Source of the DNA: Polyangium jinanense
GTDB lineage: Bacteria > Myxococcota > Polyangia > Polyangiales > Polyangiaceae
Assembly: GCF_028435365.1 (NCBI RefSeq)
Contig: NZ_JAGTJJ010000052.1
Span: 1 to 64,000 of the forward strand
Length of the DNA stretch: 64,000 bases
Reading direction: 5' to 3'
Below, one piece after another: positions 61,950-64,000 of this stretch; within the stretch, counting starts at the first letter, position 1; each line of letters begins with the position of its first letter. The notes beneath the pieces are model-generated. The model ran no database searches and was not told the origin of the DNA. It saw only the letters and a program-made list of their open reading frames with translations. Position numbers and translations under genes: made by a program.

Positions 61950-62756
61950 TTACGTCAGGCGCTCGAAGGCGGCTTCGAGCTCGGGCGTGTCGGGGACGGC
62001 GAGCAAAAAGTCGCGCTCCAGGGTCCGCCTCAGGTCCTTTGCGTGCTCCAGGGTATGGCGCTCGGTGGGGCCGCCGAGGTGGTGAACCGCCCATTGCCGG
62101 TTTCGAAGCGTGTAGCGGCGACCGGGGACGGACCGGGCCACCATCAGCCCGGTGCGGAAATGCGAGCGCGGATGGGTCGACAGGTAGTAGTTGTAGACCT
62201 CGAAGTCGACCGGGTATTGTGGTTTGAGGTCAAAGCGATAGGTCGTCTTCCAACCATCGCCGATCTTCGACTGCATCAAGAGGTCGTCCTCCCTCGGGAG
62301 CAGCCGGAAGGGCTCGTGGGGGGTCGGCTGTTCCGTGCCGAGCTCGAGACGTAGCGGTCCTGTGAGGACTTGTCCCCCGAAACCGACATCGACGATGTAC
62401 GGCTCGTCGCTGAGGTCGACGCGCAGGAGCATGTGGCTGCGCGGCGTGATCGCGTCCTCGGTGGCATTCCAGAGCACGCGCGCGGCGAGGGCGGTGACAC
62501 GAAAGCCGAGCGCCTCGAGGGCCGCCTGAAAGAGGCGGTTCTGCTCGAAGCAATAGCCGCCTCGTTGCCCCTCGACGAGCTTTTGCTCGAGCGCCGGAAG
62601 GTCGAGCGGCACTGGCCACCCCAAGAGCGGGTTCAGGTTCTCGAACGGGATGGCTTCGGTGTGGCGGAGGATGAGCTCGCGCAGAGCGTCGAGCGTCGCC
62701 GCCCGTGGCCCCATGTAGCCGATACGTCGAAGGTACGCGTCGAGGTTGATGGTCAT
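61950..62756 (-). CDS. nat: Arylamine N-acetyltransferase
   Basis: A 268-residue enzyme with the complete NAT triad: Cys69 in RGGYCFEQN, His108 in RSHMLLRVD and Asp123 in IVDVGFGG. FENLNPLLG near residue 38 and TGLMVARSVPGRRYTLRN are further family motifs. It transfers acetyl groups from acetyl-CoA to arylamines or hydrazines; related proteins close amide bonds in natural products such as rifamycin. ATG at 62756 follows GGGAGACGAG. The frame opens 40 codons earlier, but that extension crosses the promoter region of the divergent NusA-N-like gene. Confidence 0.93.
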   Translation of the reverse strand: MTINLDAYLRRIGYMGPRAATLDALRELILRHTEAIPFENLNPLLGWPVPLDLPALEQKLVEGQRGGYCFEQNRLFQAALEALGFRVTALAARVLWNATEDAITPRSHMLLRVDLSDEPYIVDVGFGGQVLTGPLRLELGTEQPTPHEPFRLLPREDDLLMQSKIGDGWKTTYRFDLKPQYPVDFEVYNYYLSTHPRSHFRTGLMVARSVPGRRYTLRNRQWAVHHLGGPTERHTLEHAKDLRRTLERDFLLAVPDTPELEAAFERLT

Positions 62757-62884
62757 CTCGTCTCCCGGGGGGAATGTGCATGTCCTCGAAACCTCCGGCC
62801 AGTCGGATCGACATGAGGACCGAGCCGGATCTTGCTGCGTCCCCACCTCGACCTCATCTGCCATCGGCGGTAGCATCGCCCTCG

Positions 62885-64000
62885 ATGTTTCCTACATCCC
62901 ATCAGGCATTCATCGACGAGCTCGGGCGCACCCGTGGGCTCACGCGCGAGGCGATCGTCGACGAGATCGTCGCCATTGCACACGACGCGGCGATCCGCGT
63001 CCTCGGAACGCGGACACCCCTCGCGGTCGAGCTCGCCGAACCGTCCGACCAGGTCCAGATATGGCAGGTGCTCACGGTCGTCGACGCCGTGAGCGACGCG
63101 GCTCGGGAGATCGCGCTGGCCGACGCGCGCCTGGTCGCGCCCGAGCTGGACGCTTCCGACGAGCTCAAGATCCTGATCGACTACACCCGAGACCCACGCG
63201 ACGCCGAGCGCCGGGAGAAGCTCGGCGCGCTCGCGGACAAACTGCCGCTACCGCTGTGGGCCGAGGGCCTGTGGGATGCGCTCGGCGAGGCGCTCAATGG
63301 CTACTGGCTGCGCCACTTCCCGGCGCCCACGCTTCCGGACGGCACGCTGTGGACGCTGCTCTGCGAGGGCGGCGGCTGGCTCGTGGGACACGCGGCGCGT
63401 GAGGGCGGCACCACGCTCCGGTTCGAAGACGCGTGGCTCGAGTTCATTCGCTTGACCCCGCACAGCGGGTGGGTCGATGCCGGGCTCACCGTCGTGGTCG
63501 AGCGCGACGGTGGCACCCATCGCTGGCGCTTGCCATGCTCCGGCAACGATTCGCTCGCGCGGCGATATCTCGACGTGCCGACGGGACCGGATGCGAGAGA
63601 CGGCTTCACCCGCGAATTGGCGACGCTTTGCGCCCAGGTCGACGCGGGAGGTATCGAAAGTTTGTCGGAATATACCGCCTGCGAGCGCCTCATCACCGCA
63701 GCGATCCTGCCGCCGCGGCCAGGCTCGCTCTGGGCGTGGTGCGAGGAGCACCTTCCCGGGCTGCTCGGCGAGCACCGCCACGCGTTCACGCTCGCGGGCC
63801 GCGACCTCGAGCTCGCGATCACCTCCGTCTTCGCGGCGGACCGCAGCCTGCGCGGCTTTGGCAGCAGCAGCGTCGGGCTCACGCTCACCGATCGCGGCAC
63901 CGGCGAGACGGCGCACGCGGGCCTCCCGCTCGGCGGCCTCGAGTGCGCGGCGCTGACGCGACCGGGCCCTGATGCGACGACTGAGCGGGAGCTCGCGGCG
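62885..64000 (+). CDS. NusA N-terminal-like domain protein (cut by window edge)
   Basis: An open frame from ATG 62885 to the end of the window, at least 372 residues, with no stop. Residues about 15-100 resemble the NusA N-terminal domain: LTREAIVDEIVAIAHDAAIR, then WQVLTVVDAVSDAAREIALADAR and VAPELDASDELKILI, matching the NusA order of helix, strand and the REISLEEAR-type motif. It is not followed by S1 or KH domains. The next 270 residues (WAEGLWDALGEALNGYWLRHFP, LWTLLCEGGGWLVGHAAR, LWAWCEEHLPGLLGEHRHAF) are not recognised. It is divergent from nat with 128 bases between. Function is unknown; an RNA polymerase or transcription link is inference. Confidence 0.8.
   Translation, partial: MFPTSHQAFIDELGRTRGLTREAIVDEIVAIAHDAAIRVLGTRTPLAVELAEPSDQVQIWQVLTVVDAVSDAAREIALADARLVAPELDASDELKILIDYTRDPRDAERREKLGALADKLPLPLWAEGLWDALGEALNGYWLRHFPAPTLPDGTLWTLLCEGGGWLVGHAAREGGTTLRFEDAWLEFIRLTPHSGWVDAGLTVVVERDGGTHRWRLPCSGNDSLARRYLDVPTGPDARDGFTRELATLCAQVDAGGIESLSEYTACERLITAAILPPRPGSLWAWCEEHLPGLLGEHRHAFTLAGRDLELAITSVFAADRSLRGFGSSSVGLTLTDRGTGETAHAGLPLGGLECAALTRPGPDATTERELAA

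Overview
The window reads as chromosomal DNA of a myxobacterium (Myxococcota), most likely of the large-genome Polyangium/Sorangium type. This is inferred from several things seen together: strongly GC-biased codon usage; many secreted lipoproteins with Gly/Ser-rich or Gly/Thr-rich linkers after the lipobox; a Cys-rich FG-GAP protein ending in a MYXO-CTERM-like tail; a fibro-slime domain lipoprotein; and a 1,895-residue Ser/Thr kinase-ATPase-histidine kinase fusion of a type abundant in that group. No rRNA, tRNA, CRISPR array, insertion sequence or prophage was recognised.

Left third (1-24 kb): a LysR/SDR divergent pair; a secreted lipase followed by a divergent lipase foldase; the FG-GAP surface protein; a nucleoside-hydrolase-like enzyme; a YbiT-type ABC-F ATPase; the wreck of a hybrid histidine kinase; NRDE and 2H phosphoesterase enzymes; a WYL regulator with a VOC protein; a tightly overlapping operon fetA-fetB-lipoprotein-lipoprotein; a LytS/LytTR two-component pair; and a zinc-starvation style operon (zinc-free rpmG plus zigA) with a palindrome upstream. 

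Middle (24-47 kb): small and large lipoproteins; a hydantoinase plus DUF917 pair; a serine hydrolase lipoprotein; a methyltransferase and a Gfo/Idh/MocA oxidoreductase; a histidine-rich duplicated-domain lipoprotein; a TetR operon with a 28-bp operator-like dyad opposite a VTT membrane protein; the giant trifunctional kinase; a BNR lipoprotein; a sterol-desaturase-like membrane enzyme; and a three-gene sensory operon (REC-PAS-STAS protein, PhnD-like binding protein, frameshifted histidine kinase).

Right third (47-64 kb): a MORN/HEAT-repeat protein overlapping a separate DUF4132-type protein; a LamG lipoprotein; two tandem paralogous small lipoproteins that share a conserved promoter-like sequence; an overlapping operon of a sigma factor, a membrane anti-sigma-like protein and an exported CHAT-family putative protease with helical repeats; a dihydrofolate-reductase-like gene facing a WYL regulator across a perfect dyad; paiB overlapping a decayed radical SAM gene; an SMP-30-like lipoprotein; an arylamine N-acetyltransferase; and, running off the right edge, a protein whose N-terminus looks like the N-terminal domain of NusA.

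The most promising candidates for undescribed biology are the sigma/anti-sigma/CHAT operon with its neighbouring paralogous lipoproteins, the NusA-N-like protein, the sensory operon with a PhnD-like receptor, and the histidine-rich tandem-domain lipoprotein. All functions are inferred from sequence reading alone; no database search was run.
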